Assembly: GCF_001552135.1 (NCBI RefSeq)
Contig: NZ_BCQP01000028.1
Span: 1-64,000, forward strand
DNA from: Actinomadura chibensis NBRC 106107
GTDB taxonomy: Bacteria; Actinomycetota; Actinomycetes; Streptosporangiales; Streptosporangiaceae
Direction of reading: 5' to 3'
DNA: 64,000 nt
Shown here: in pieces, positions 34,088-42,215 of the stretch
How positions within the stretch are numbered: the stretch's first letter is position 1
Layout of the letters: every line of letters begins with the position of its first letter
Notes under the pieces: model-generated
Databases searched by the model: none
What the model saw: the letters and a program-made list of their open reading frames with translations, nothing else
What the model was told of the DNA's origin: nothing
Program-made: the position numbers and the translations under genes

Positions 34088-34090
34088 GCC

Positions 34091-34151
34091 TCTAATTTGA
34101 CATCCATCTAAGCAGCGAAGCAAACTGGGCCCTGATTAGAAGAACGTCTAA
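34091..34151. promoter_or_regulatory. arsR/arsO divergent operator region
   Basis: TTGACATCCATCTAA (34097-34111) overlaps the arsR side. A dyad TTAGA-6-TCTAA (34136-34151) sits 16 bases before the ArsO-like start. The TCTAA element recurs at 34091, 34107 and 34147. The arrangement fits ArsR control of both genes. Confidence 0.55.
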
Positions 34152-34166
34152 ACAAGGGGAGGCATC

Positions 34167-35510
34167 ATGAGGGACGCCGGGGCGCCGGTCGCGGTCGTCG
34201 GAGCCGGGCCGGTCGGGCTGGCCGCCGCCGCCCATCTGGCCGAACGCGGGCTGGACTTCGTCGTCCTTGAGGCCGGGCCCCGGGTGGGCGCGGCTATCTC
34301 CGAGTGGGGCCACGTCCGGCTGTTCTCGCCGTGGCGGTACGACATCGACGCCGCCGCCCGCCGCCTGCTGGAGCCCACCGGCTGGACGCCGCCCGACCCC
34401 GACGCCCTCCCCACCGGGGACGACCTGGTCCGCGACTACCTGGCCCCGCTCGCCGAGACGCCCCGGCTCGCCGGGCGGATCCGCACCGGGACCCGCGTCA
34501 CCGCCGTCGCGCGCCGCGGCCTCGACGTCACCCGCACCGCCGGACGCGGCGACCGCCCGCTGCTCGTCCGCGCCGCCGGCCCGGACGGGACGGTCACCGA
34601 CCTCGCCGCCCGCGCGGTCATCGACGCGTCCGGGACGTGGGGCCACGGCAACCCCCTCGGACATTCCGGCCTGCCCGCGCCGGGCGAGGACGAGGCCGCG
34701 CCATACCTGGCCGGGCCGCTGCCGGACGTCCTCGGCCGCGACCGCGACCGCTTCGCCGGACGCCGCACCCTCGTCGTCGGCATGGGCCACTCGGCCGCCA
34801 ACACGCTGCTCGCCCTGGTCGAACTCGCCAAGGCCGAGCCCGGCACGCGCATCGCCTGGGCCGTGCGCGGATCGTCGGTCGCCCGCCTCTACGGCGGCGG
34901 CGACGCCGACGGCCTGCCCGCGCGCGGCGCGCTCGGCACCCGCCTGAAGAGGGCCGTGCGGGACGGTGAGATCGACCTGGTCCGCGACTTCTCCATCACC
35001 CGCCTCGCGAACGGGGACGGGGACGTCCAGGTCACCGGCGCGACCCCGGACGGGGAGCGCGTCATCGCGGCCGACACCGTCGTCGCGGCGACCGGGTTCC
35101 GTCCCGACCTGGACATGCTGCGCGAGGTCCGGCTCGACCTCGACCCCGGCACCGAGGCCCCGGCCGAGCTGGCCCCGCTGATCGACCCGAACCTCCACTC
35201 GTGCGGGACGGTCCCGCCGCACGGCGAGCGCGTCCTCGCCCACCCCGAGCCCGGCTTCTACCTGGCCGGGATGAAGAGCTACGGGCGCGCCCCGACCTTC
35301 CTCATGGCCACCGGGTACGAGCAGGTCCGCTCGATCGCCGCCGCGCTGGCCGGGGACCGGGAGGCGGCCGACACCGTCCGGCTCGACCTGCCCGAGACCG
35401 GCGTCTGCTCCACCGACCTCGTCACCGAGGACCAGATCCCCGGCGCGGCGGGCGGCGCCTCGTGCTGCGGCGGCGGCCGGCCGGGGCCCGTGCCGATCAG
35501 CATCGGTTGA
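34167..35510 (+). CDS. ArsO-like flavin-dependent monooxygenase
   Basis: A 447-residue FAD protein. The FAD-binding GAGPVGLAAAAHL motif lies at 11-23 and the NADPH-binding GMGHSAANTLLALVE near 210, as in flavin monooxygenases of arsenic clusters (ArsO group). The RLFSPWRYDID segment is conserved in that group. The C-terminus ends with GASCCGGGRPGP, a Cys pair that may bind arsenic. AGGGGAGG precedes the ATG. It is regulated with arsR. An oxidising or detoxifying role on organic or inorganic arsenic is inferred from context. Confidence 0.85.
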   Translation: MRDAGAPVAVVGAGPVGLAAAAHLAERGLDFVVLEAGPRVGAAISEWGHVRLFSPWRYDIDAAARRLLEPTGWTPPDPDALPTGDDLVRDYLAPLAETPRLAGRIRTGTRVTAVARRGLDVTRTAGRGDRPLLVRAAGPDGTVTDLAARAVIDASGTWGHGNPLGHSGLPAPGEDEAAPYLAGPLPDVLGRDRDRFAGRRTLVVGMGHSAANTLLALVELAKAEPGTRIAWAVRGSSVARLYGGGDADGLPARGALGTRLKRAVRDGEIDLVRDFSITRLANGDGDVQVTGATPDGERVIAADTVVAATGFRPDLDMLREVRLDLDPGTEAPAELAPLIDPNLHSCGTVPPHGERVLAHPEPGFYLAGMKSYGRAPTFLMATGYEQVRSIAAALAGDREAADTVRLDLPETGVCSTDLVTEDQIPGAAGGASCCGGGRPGPVPISIG

Positions 35511-35737
35511 GACGGGCGGGCCGCGGCCCCATTATCATTACGGGCTTACCGCGCGCCGATGTGGTGGCGGCGCGTTCATCGGGGAGCGCGGAATCGGCCC
35601 GCCCTACGATCACTACGCGACATTGCCCCGCACCGTCCGCGGCTCCATGGGCGAAGTGCCGGGCCGGGCCGTCCCGGTCCGCGCCGGGCCTTTGGGCCCG
35701 CCGTTTCTTCCGGCTCAGGCACACTTAGGGGGACCCC

Positions 35738-36157
35738 ATGGACGACAAACCCAGCGTCCTGTTCGTCTGCGTCCACAACGCCGGGCGCTCCCAAATGGCC
35801 GCCGCCTACCTGACCCACTTCGCGGGCGACGCGATCGAAGTCCGGTCCGCCGGATCGGCCCCCGCCGACGAGATCAACCCCGCCGTCGCGCAAGCGATGG
35901 CGGAAGAAGGCATCGACATCTCCGCCGAAATCCCGAAGGCGCTCACCGCCGACGCGGTCCGCGTGTCGGACGTCGTCATCACCATGGGCTGCGGCGACAC
36001 CTGTCCCGTCTTCCCCGGCAAACGCTACGAGGACTGGCGACTCGACGACCCGGCGGGCCAAGGCGTCGAAGCGGTCCGTCCGATCAGGGACGAAATCCGC
36101 GTCCGCATCCAAGAACTCGCGGCCGAACTCACCGGCGGGCCGGGGCGGGGAAAGTAA
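35738..36157 (+). CDS. Arsenate reductase (low-molecular-weight phosphatase type)
   Basis: A 139-residue ArsC with the anion loop CVHNAGRSQ (Cys11, Arg17 pattern C-x5-R) and two more cysteines in MGCGDTCP for the redox relay, so electrons probably come from thioredoxin or mycoredoxin. It reduces arsenate to arsenite. ATG 35738 follows GGGGGA. It lies 227 bases after the flavoprotein, so it could have its own promoter. No arsenite exporter (ArsB or ACR3) is adjacent. Confidence 0.92.
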   Translation: MDDKPSVLFVCVHNAGRSQMAAAYLTHFAGDAIEVRSAGSAPADEINPAVAQAMAEEGIDISAEIPKALTADAVRVSDVVITMGCGDTCPVFPGKRYEDWRLDDPAGQGVEAVRPIRDEIRVRIQELAAELTGGPGRGK

Positions 36158-36330
36158 GCGCCCGGCGGCGAGTCGAGTCCGTAACCAGGCGACTTCTATG
36201 GCGGGCCGGACGACCGGCCGGGAACACCGCCGTGCTACGCGACCTGTGCGGGCTCTATACTTCTGGATCCACGATGCGTTCGATTCGCTAAAGTAACGAT
36301 GACGTGGCGCCACGAGATGAAAGGCAGAAA

Positions 36331-36657
36331 ATGGCTCAGAAGGTACAAGTCATCATGACGGACGACCTCGACGGCGGTGCGGCGGAGGAGACCGTCTCCT
36401 TCGGCCTCGACGGCAGGGTCTACGAAATCGATTTGAGCGAGAAGAACGCCAACAAACTCCGGCGGACGCTGCACGCCTACATGGAGAGCGGCCGGCGGCT
36501 GAAGGCCACCAGGGGCGGGCGCCCCGCGGCCCGCGGCGCCGGCAACCGCGAGCGGTCCGCCGAGATCCGCGAGTGGGCGCGGCAGGCCGGGATCAAGGTC
36601 AACGACCGTGGGCGCATTCCCGCCACCGTGGTCGAGCAGTACGAGGCCGCGCACTAG
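36331..36657 (+). CDS. Lsr2 nucleoid-associated xenogeneic silencer
   Basis: A 108-residue Lsr2: an N-terminal oligomerisation part ([40 protein letters not shown]) and a C-terminal DNA-binding helix set ending in [18 protein letters not shown], with the RGR minor-groove motif. It binds AT-rich DNA and silences foreign genes. ATG at 36331 follows GAAAGG; a -10-like TATACT lies at 36256. A strong hairpin follows the gene. Confidence 0.95.
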   Translation: MAQKVQVIMTDDLDGGAAEETVSFGLDGRVYEIDLSEKNANKLRRTLHAYMESGRRLKATRGGRPAARGAGNRERSAEIREWARQAGIKVNDRGRIPATVVEQYEAAH

Positions 36658-36702
36658 CCGTCCCCGGACCGGGCGCGGACGCTCGCCGGGAGGCCGGTGG
36701 CT

Positions 36703-36742
36703 TCGCCTGGCCGCCTCGTCGCCGAGCGAGGCCGCCAGGCGA
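36703..36742 (+). terminator. Terminator after lsr2
   Basis: A 16-bp stem with one mismatch (36703-36718 with 36727-36742) and 8-base loop follows the lsr2 stop by 45 bases. Confidence 0.75.
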
Positions 36743-36821
36743 CTCTGCGGCCCGGCGGCGCCGCGCGCGGGTGCGCGCCCCGCCGAGCGGTAGAAGTCGA
36801 TCGAAGCGGCGCATTGCGGCA

Positions 36822-36837
36822 AGGATGCTAGCATCCT
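36822..36837. promoter_or_regulatory. Perfect 16-bp palindromic operator
   Basis: AGGATGCTAGCATCCT is its own reverse complement. It sits about 54 bases before the flavoprotein start at 36891, typical of TetR, PadR or MarR-type operators. No such regulator gene is adjacent. Confidence 0.65.
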
Positions 36838-36890
36838 GTCAAATTAGGAAGTTAGCGAGCGCGGTGCCAGCCGCCCAGGGGGAGGGCCAG

Positions 36891-38186
36891 ATGATCGGCG
36901 GTGATCTGCGGAGCGCGGTCAGGGGACGGGTCCTGACGCGCGGCGACGACGGCTTCGACGCGGCGCGCCGGGCCTGGAACCTGACGGTCGAGCAGCCGGT
37001 GGCGGCGGTGGTGGAGGCCGCGGACGCCGCCGACGTGGCCGCGCTCGTCCGGTACGCCCGCCGCTCGGGCCTTTCGGTGGCCGCCCAGGCCGGGGGCCAT
37101 GACGCGTCCGGCGACGTCGAAGGCGTGATCCTGCTGCGCACCGGCCGCCTGAACGGCCTGCGCGTGCGCGCGGACGAGCGCACCGCCGAGGTGGGCGCGG
37201 GCGTCACCTGGGGCCGGGTGCTGGCGGAGGCCGGGCCGCACGGGCTGACCGGGCTCGCGGGCAGCTCGCCCGCCGTCAACGTGACCGGCTACACGCTGGG
37301 CGGGGGCCTGTCCTGGTTCGGCCGGAAGTTCGGCTGGGCCGCCGACAGCGTCCGCGCCGCCGAGGTCGTCGACGCGGACGGGAACCGGACGCGGGTGACC
37401 GACGCGTCCGACCCGGAGCTGTTCTGGGGGCTCAGGGGCGGTGGCGGCGATTTCGCGCTGGTGACGTCCCTCGAATTCGACCTGTACCCGGCGCCCGTCC
37501 TGTACGGCGGACGGGTGGTCTGGCCGGACGCCCGCGCCGCCGAGGTCTTCGCCGCCTTCCGGGCGATCACCGCCGCCGCGCCGCGCGAGCTGGCCGTCTG
37601 GTTCAACCGGTTCTCCTTCCCCGGCGCTCCGCCGATGGCGGGCCTGGATCTCACCTACCTGGGCGACCCGCGCGAGGGAGCCGCGCTCGTCCGCGCCATC
37701 GACGGGATCGAGGGCGCGATCAGCGACACGCGCGGGACGCTTCCGGTCGCCGACCTCGGCGGCATCGCCGCCGAGCCCACCAAGCCGTCCGCGTCGATGC
37801 CCCGCGCCGAACTGCTCTCCGCCCTGGACGACGCCCTCGCCACCGAGCCGATCGAACCGCTGATCTCCGTCCAGGTCAGGCACCTGTCCGGCGCGCTGGC
37901 CGAGCCGGGCCCCGGCGCGAGCGGAGCCCTGTCCGAGCCCTACGGCCTCTCCATGGTCGGCGTCGGCGCCGATCCCGAGCTGGCGCGCGCGACCCGCGCG
38001 GGGCAGGCCCGGTTCGTCGAGCGGTTCCGCGCCATCGTCACCGGACGCAAGCCCTACACGCTGCTCGCCCCCGGCGAGACGGCGGCCGACTTCTTCACGC
38101 CGCCCGTCCTCGCGCGGCTGCGCGAGCTGAAGCGCGCCCGCGACCCGCACGACGTCTTCCGCGCGAACCACCCCGTCCTCAAGTAG
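36891..38186 (+). CDS. BBE-like FAD-linked oxidoreductase
   Basis: A 431-residue flavoprotein of the PCMH/BBE-like group. The FAD domain includes VAAQAGGHDASGD with the His that forms a covalent FAD bond in this family, then GLAGSSPAVNVTGYTLGGGLSWFGRK and GLRGGGGDFALVTSLEF. The end RDPHDVFRANHPV is the family-typical C-terminus. Such enzymes oxidise alcohols, sugars or natural-product intermediates; the substrate is unknown. GGGGGAGG precedes ATG 36891. A palindrome upstream suggests repression by an unlinked regulator. Confidence 0.87.
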   Translation: MIGGDLRSAVRGRVLTRGDDGFDAARRAWNLTVEQPVAAVVEAADAADVAALVRYARRSGLSVAAQAGGHDASGDVEGVILLRTGRLNGLRVRADERTAEVGAGVTWGRVLAEAGPHGLTGLAGSSPAVNVTGYTLGGGLSWFGRKFGWAADSVRAAEVVDADGNRTRVTDASDPELFWGLRGGGGDFALVTSLEFDLYPAPVLYGGRVVWPDARAAEVFAAFRAITAAAPRELAVWFNRFSFPGAPPMAGLDLTYLGDPREGAALVRAIDGIEGAISDTRGTLPVADLGGIAAEPTKPSASMPRAELLSALDDALATEPIEPLISVQVRHLSGALAEPGPGASGALSEPYGLSMVGVGADPELARATRAGQARFVERFRAIVTGRKPYTLLAPGETAADFFTPPVLARLRELKRARDPHDVFRANHPVLK

Positions 38187-38257
38187 GCGGCCCGCCTCGC
38201 CCCCTCCAGGCGTGTGACCTCGCGCTTCGCTCTTTTTGACCGTTCCATGGCCAGCCG

Positions 38258-38287
38258 TTGACGGTTGCATGTTGTATGTGACAACAT
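38258..38287 (+). promoter_or_regulatory. Promoter with an overlapping dyad operator
   Basis: TTGACG (38258-38263) and CAACAT (38282-38287) are spaced 18 bases, like -35 and -10. The dyad ATGTTGT-5-ACAACAT (38269-38287) covers the spacer and -10. A bound repressor would block the promoter; the GntR protein at 45005 is a candidate. Confidence 0.5.
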
Positions 38288-38404
38288 CCACGCCACGTGA
38301 GCGGCGCCACCTCCGTGAGGTGGGCTCCGGCCGCAGACGGAGGAAGCGAGTTCGCGCGAGGGCCCGGCCATGGGCCGCGGCGCGCCGCGGAAAGCGAGGA
38401 GTTC

Positions 38405-39379
38405 ATGAAGGTTCGGGCACGCGTTCTGGGCTCGGTGCTGATCGGTGCGTCCCTCGTCCTCGCCGGGTGCGGCGGGGGCGGCTCGGACGACGGCGACAAG
38501 GGAAAGAAGATCACCGTCGCGACCCAGCCCGACTTCTTCGGGGTGCCGCTGTACTTCGCGGTGCAGAAGGGCTTCCTGAAGAAGCAGGGCCTGGACGCCA
38601 AGCTCCAGAAGTTCCCGACCGGCGTCGAGGGCACGGAGGCCGTGGCGACCGGCCAGGCGGACTTCACCACGGTCGCGGGCTTCCCCGTGGTCAGCCTGGC
38701 GGCCCGCAAGGCGCAGGTGAAGGTGATCGGGCACAACGCGACGTCCGCCAAGTGGTGGGGCTTCGTGACGGACGGCAGCATCAGCAAGCCGTCCGACCTC
38801 GAAGGCAAGACGGTCGGGTTCCAGTCCAACTCCACCGCGAACTACTGGTTCGACCAGTTCGTCGCGTTCCACAAGCTGGATCGTTCCAAGATCAAGATCG
38901 TGGACGCCAAGTTCGCGCAGCTCGTCCCGACGTTCGCGCAGGGCAAGGCCAACGCGATCATCCACTTCGAGCCGAACGTCTCCAAGGCGGTCGCCAGCAA
39001 GAGCGGCGCCAAGGTGACCTGGTGGGGCGGCGACGACAACCTGCTCCCGTTCTACGGCTACGTCGCGGCCGGTCCGAAGGTCTACAAGGACAAGGACACG
39101 GCCCTGCGGGTCCTGCGCGGGCTGCGCGAGACGGCCGAGTACATGAAGAACAACGAGGCCGAGGTCATCAAGCTCGCCAAGGAGCTCACCGGCATGACCG
39201 ACGACGCCCAGATCAAGGAGATCCTCGCCCAGATCGACTTCAGCCTCGCCTTCGACCCGAAGAGCGTCGAGCAGGTCCAGCAGATCGCGGACTACCAGCT
39301 CCAGCACAAGCAGATCAAGGAGCGGGTGGACGCGCAGAGCCTGGTCGAGGCGACCTGGGTCGCGGAGTCCGAGAAGTAA
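38405..39379 (+). CDS. ABC transporter substrate-binding lipoprotein (NMT1/TauA/SsuA-like)
   Basis: A 324-residue lipoprotein: signal with LAGC lipobox (Cys22), then an NMT1/SsuA-like binding domain: VATQPDFFGVPLYFAVQKGF, EGTEAVATGQADFTTVAGF and LEGKTVGFQSNSTANYWFD. These receptors take up sulfonates, pyrimidines, thiamine precursors or aromatic acids. GAGGAG lies before ATG 38405. A promoter with an operator precedes it. It belongs with the ABC genes at 40612-43039 despite the hairpin block between. Confidence 0.9.
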   Translation: MKVRARVLGSVLIGASLVLAGCGGGGSDDGDKGKKITVATQPDFFGVPLYFAVQKGFLKKQGLDAKLQKFPTGVEGTEAVATGQADFTTVAGFPVVSLAARKAQVKVIGHNATSAKWWGFVTDGSISKPSDLEGKTVGFQSNSTANYWFDQFVAFHKLDRSKIKIVDAKFAQLVPTFAQGKANAIIHFEPNVSKAVASKSGAKVTWWGGDDNLLPFYGYVAAGPKVYKDKDTALRVLRGLRETAEYMKNNEAEVIKLAKELTGMTDDAQIKEILAQIDFSLAFDPKSVEQVQQIADYQLQHKQIKERVDAQSLVEATWVAESEK

Positions 39380-39434
39380 GGCTCCGGCTCACGCAACGGA
39401 GCGCAGCGGAGTGGAGTGAGCCGCAGCCTTACTT
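39374..39434. repeat. REP-like two-tier inverted repeat
   Basis: AAGTAAGGCT (39374-39383) and GGCTCAC (39386-39392) pair with GTGAGCC (39416-39422) and AGCCTTACTT (39425-39434). The left arm contains the TAA stop of the binding protein. Confidence 0.65.
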
Positions 39435-39447
39435 CCCTCCCGGGGGG

Positions 39448-39469
39448 TGTGGGGGGTCGTCCCCCCACA
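39448..39469. repeat. G-rich hairpin of the repeat block
   Basis: TGTGGGGGG (39448-39456) pairs with CCCCCCACA (39461-39469), loop TCGT. It may be part of the same REP-like unit. Confidence 0.55.
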
Positions 39470-39478
39470 AGAGAAGAG

Positions 39479-39519
39479 CCCGGACGGCGGGCGGGCATTG
39501 GGGCGGCCCGCCGTCCGGG
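39479..39519 (+). terminator. 14-bp stem terminator
   Basis: CCCGGACGGCGGGC (39479-39492) pairs with 39506-39519, a strong stop between the binding protein and the LLM gene. Confidence 0.7.
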
Positions 39520-39530
39520 GCACCACCGCA

Positions 39531-39582
39531 CAGCCCCGTCCATTGAGCAGCCCTGTCCATCGCTCAGCCCTTGTCCATCGAT
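39531..39582. repeat. 17-bp imperfect tandem repeats
   Basis: CAGCCCCGTCCATTGAG, CAGCCCTGTCCATCGCT and CAGCCCTTGTCCATCGAT follow each other (39531-39582) just before the LLM gene. Confidence 0.6.
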
Positions 39583-39602
39583 CGGCCACGTGGAGGCACG
39601 CC

Positions 39603-40550
39603 GTGGAAATCGGGATCTCACACCTGCCGGTGTCGCCGTCCCGCGCGCTGCGCCTCGCCCAGATCGCCGAGAGCACCGGGATCGCGCGGTTCGGGGTGGC
39701 GGACTCCTCGCACCTGTTCGGCGCGATGTACCCCACCGTGCAGCTGATCCTGTCCCGGACGTCGCGGATCACGGTCGGGCCGTTCGTCACCAACCCGGTG
39801 ACGCGGCACCCGTCCGTCCACGCGGCGGACGTCGCGGCGCTCGCGGCGCTGTACTCGCCGGAGCGGATCGCGGTCGCGATGGGCACCGGCGACTCGGCCG
39901 TCCACAGCGTCGGCCTGCGTCCGGCCAAGGCCGGGGAGGCGGCCCGCGCGCTGGAGACGATCCGCGCCGTCGCCCCCGCCGGGGTGACGCTGGAACTCGC
40001 GGCGAGCGGGCCGAAGGCGGCCTCGGCCGCGTCCGCCGAAGGCGTCGACGGGCTGGTGCTGGGCGGCGGGCTGTCCGTGCCGTGGACGCGGCGGCTCATC
40101 GCGGCGGCCGGGCCCCGGCCGCTGACCGCGCGGGTCTTCCTGATCGGCCACCTGGTGGAGCGCGAGGACGAGGTGGCGCGGGCCCGCGCGGCCGTCCGCG
40201 CCTCGGTCCTCGCGGTGGCGCGGCACGCGATCGGCGTCGACATGGCCGGGCGGGACGTCCCGTCCCGGCTGCGTCCGGGCCTTGAGCAGGCGTTCGCCCG
40301 CTACGACTTCGCCGCGCACGCCAAGGCGGACGGCGCGAACGAGCGGCTGCTCGCCGACCACCCCGAAGAAGAGGCGTACCTGTTCGAGCGTTTCGCGGCG
40401 GTCGGCACGCCGGGCGCGGTCGCCGAGCGCCTCCGCGAGTTCCAGCGGGAGAGCGGGATCGACGGCGCGGTGCTGAGCACGACCGTCCCCGACCCGGACG
40501 CGCACGTCGCCCTCACCGGCGAACGGCTGACCACCGCGCTGCGCCCATGA
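39603..40550 (+). CDS. LLM-class flavin-dependent oxidoreductase
   Basis: A 315-residue protein of the luciferase-like monooxygenase fold: AQIAESTGIARFGVADSSHL, ITVGPFVTNPVTRHPSV and YSPERIAVAMGTGDSAVHSVG are its usual sequence blocks. It uses reduced flavin (F420 or FMNH2) to oxidise or reduce a substrate. The GTG start follows GGAGG. Placed with an ABC importer it probably transforms the imported compound, such as a sulfonate or nitrogen heterocycle. Confidence 0.87.
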   Translation: MEIGISHLPVSPSRALRLAQIAESTGIARFGVADSSHLFGAMYPTVQLILSRTSRITVGPFVTNPVTRHPSVHAADVAALAALYSPERIAVAMGTGDSAVHSVGLRPAKAGEAARALETIRAVAPAGVTLELAASGPKAASAASAEGVDGLVLGGGLSVPWTRRLIAAAGPRPLTARVFLIGHLVEREDEVARARAAVRASVLAVARHAIGVDMAGRDVPSRLRPGLEQAFARYDFAAHAKADGANERLLADHPEEEAYLFERFAAVGTPGAVAERLREFQRESGIDGAVLSTTVPDPDAHVALTGERLTTALRP

Positions 40551-40574
40551 GGCCGCCCATGAGCGCGCCCATGA
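40539..40574. repeat. 12-bp tandem repeat carrying ATGA
   Basis: CTGCGCCCATGA, GGCCGCCCATGA and GCGCGCCCATGA run in tandem across the LLM stop. Each copy holds an overlapping start and stop (ATGA). Confidence 0.6.
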
Positions 40575-40611
40575 ACGCGCACGCCCCCAACGACCCAGAG
40601 GAGAGGACGGC

Positions 40612-41430
40612 ATGACGCAACCGACCACGGGCTCGCAGCCGCGTTCGTCCGACGAGGGATTCGTCGTCATCGACGGCGTCTCCTTCTCCTATCCCGGCAG
40701 CCCGCAGCCGATCCTGCGGGACGTCAGCCTGACGCTGCGGCGCGGGGAGTTCTTCGTCCTGCTCGGGCCGAGCGGCTGCGGCAAGACGACGATCATGAAC
40801 CAGGTCGCCGGGTTCGAGCGGCCGACCACGGGCTCGATCACCGTGGACGGCACACCGGTCAGCGGCCCCGGACCCGACCGCGCCGTCATCTTCCAGGGCG
40901 ACGACTCGCTGCTCGGATGGCTCAACGTCCGGCACAACGTCGAGTTCGGGCTGCGCGCGCTGCGCGTCCCCGCCGCCGAGCGGACGAAACGCGTGCGACG
41001 CGCGCTGGAGACGGTCGAGCTGGCCGGGCAGCAGGGCAAGTTCCCGCACGAGCTGTCGGGCGGGATGAAGCAGCGCGTCCAGATCGCCCGCGCCCTGGTG
41101 GTGGACGCGCCCGTCCTGCTGATGGACGAGCCGTTCGGCGCCCTCGACGCGCAGACCCGCACGAACCTTCAGGACGCGCTCGCCGGGCTGTGGGAGCGGT
41201 CGCAGCGGACCGTCCTGTTCATCACGCACGACATCTCCGAGGCGCTCATCCTCGGCGACCGGATCGGCGTGATGACGTCCGGCCCGGAGGCGCGGCTCCA
41301 GACGGTGATGGACAACCCGCTGCCGCGCCCGCGCCACCGCGGCGCCGCCGAGTTCGCCGACCTGTACCAGCGGGTCGAGGACGCGGTGACCGCGGCGAAG
41401 TCGCGTCCGCCCGTAGGGGAGGCGCGGTGA
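40612..41430 (+). CDS. ABC transporter ATP-binding protein
   Basis: A 272-residue ATPase: Walker A GPSGCGKT (52-59), signature LSGGM (148-152), Walker B VLLMDEP (168-174) and switch His in FITHDISEA. It resembles the TauB/SsuB family. GAGGAGAGG precedes the ATG. Its stop overlaps the next permease start (GTGA). Confidence 0.95.
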   Translation: MTQPTTGSQPRSSDEGFVVIDGVSFSYPGSPQPILRDVSLTLRRGEFFVLLGPSGCGKTTIMNQVAGFERPTTGSITVDGTPVSGPGPDRAVIFQGDDSLLGWLNVRHNVEFGLRALRVPAAERTKRVRRALETVELAGQQGKFPHELSGGMKQRVQIARALVVDAPVLLMDEPFGALDAQTRTNLQDALAGLWERSQRTVLFITHDISEALILGDRIGVMTSGPEARLQTVMDNPLPRPRHRGAAEFADLYQRVEDAVTAAKSRPPVGEAR

Positions 41431-42215
41431 GTCCGGCGGCGGCGCGGCGCTGGCGCTGGCAGCGCCTCGGGCTGAACGTCCTCGCCGTGCTGATCGCGGT
41501 GGCCGCCTGGCACGTCGCGGCGCTGTGGAAGGACAACCTGCTCGTCTTCCCCACGCCGGGGACCAGCCTGTCGGCGCTTCGCGACGTGCTGTCCGAGGGG
41601 GACCAGCGGCACCAGTTGGTCATCACGCTGCGCCGGGTCATCGTCGGGTTCGCGCTCGGCAGCGCGCTCGGCGTCGTGATCGGCAGCCTGATCGGGAGCG
41701 TGCGGAGCGTCGCGCTGACGCTCGAACCGGTCGTCCACTTCCTCCGGTCGGTGACGCCGGTGGCGTGGATCGTCCCCGCCACCATCTGGCTCGGCGTGGG
41801 CGAGGGGTCGCTGCGGTTCATCGTCGTGTACGCGACGGTCTTCCCGGTCACCATCAACACGCTGGCGGGGCTGGCCCAGGTGCCGGTCAACAAGGTGCGG
41901 ATGGCGCGCACGTTCGGGGCGTCCCGGCTGCGCATCTACCGGTCGATCATCGTCCCGAGCGCCGTGCCCTACATCGTCACCGGCATGCGGCTGTCGCTCG
42001 GCTACTCGTTCATGAGCGTCGTCGCGGCGGAGATGGTCGCGGGCAAGGACGGCATCGGCTACCTGATCTACAACTCCCGCATCTTCTTCGACACCGCCAC
42101 GATGTTCGCCGGGATCATCCTCCTCGGCGCCGCCGGGCTGGTGTTCGACAAGATCTTCAGCGTCGCCGCCCACCGCGGCCTCGCCCGCTTCTACGCCGGG
42201 CAGGTGAACACGTGA
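41427..42215 (+). CDS. ABC transporter permease
   Basis: A 262-residue inner-membrane permease with about six helices and the coupling EAA-type loop RTFGASRLRIYRSIIVPSAVP. GTG 41427 overlaps the ATPase stop. It is the first of two permeases, so the transporter may be a heterodimer in the membrane. Confidence 0.93.
   Translation: MSPAAARRWRWQRLGLNVLAVLIAVAAWHVAALWKDNLLVFPTPGTSLSALRDVLSEGDQRHQLVITLRRVIVGFALGSALGVVIGSLIGSVRSVALTLEPVVHFLRSVTPVAWIVPATIWLGVGEGSLRFIVVYATVFPVTINTLAGLAQVPVNKVRMARTFGASRLRIYRSIIVPSAVPYIVTGMRLSLGYSFMSVVAAEMVAGKDGIGYLIYNSRIFFDTATMFAGIILLGAAGLVFDKIFSVAAHRGLARFYAGQVNT

Noticed and set aside
39374-39434. Possible insertion sequence ends
   Set aside because: The arms are 61 bases apart in total with no transposase between or near, so a REP-like hairpin fits better.
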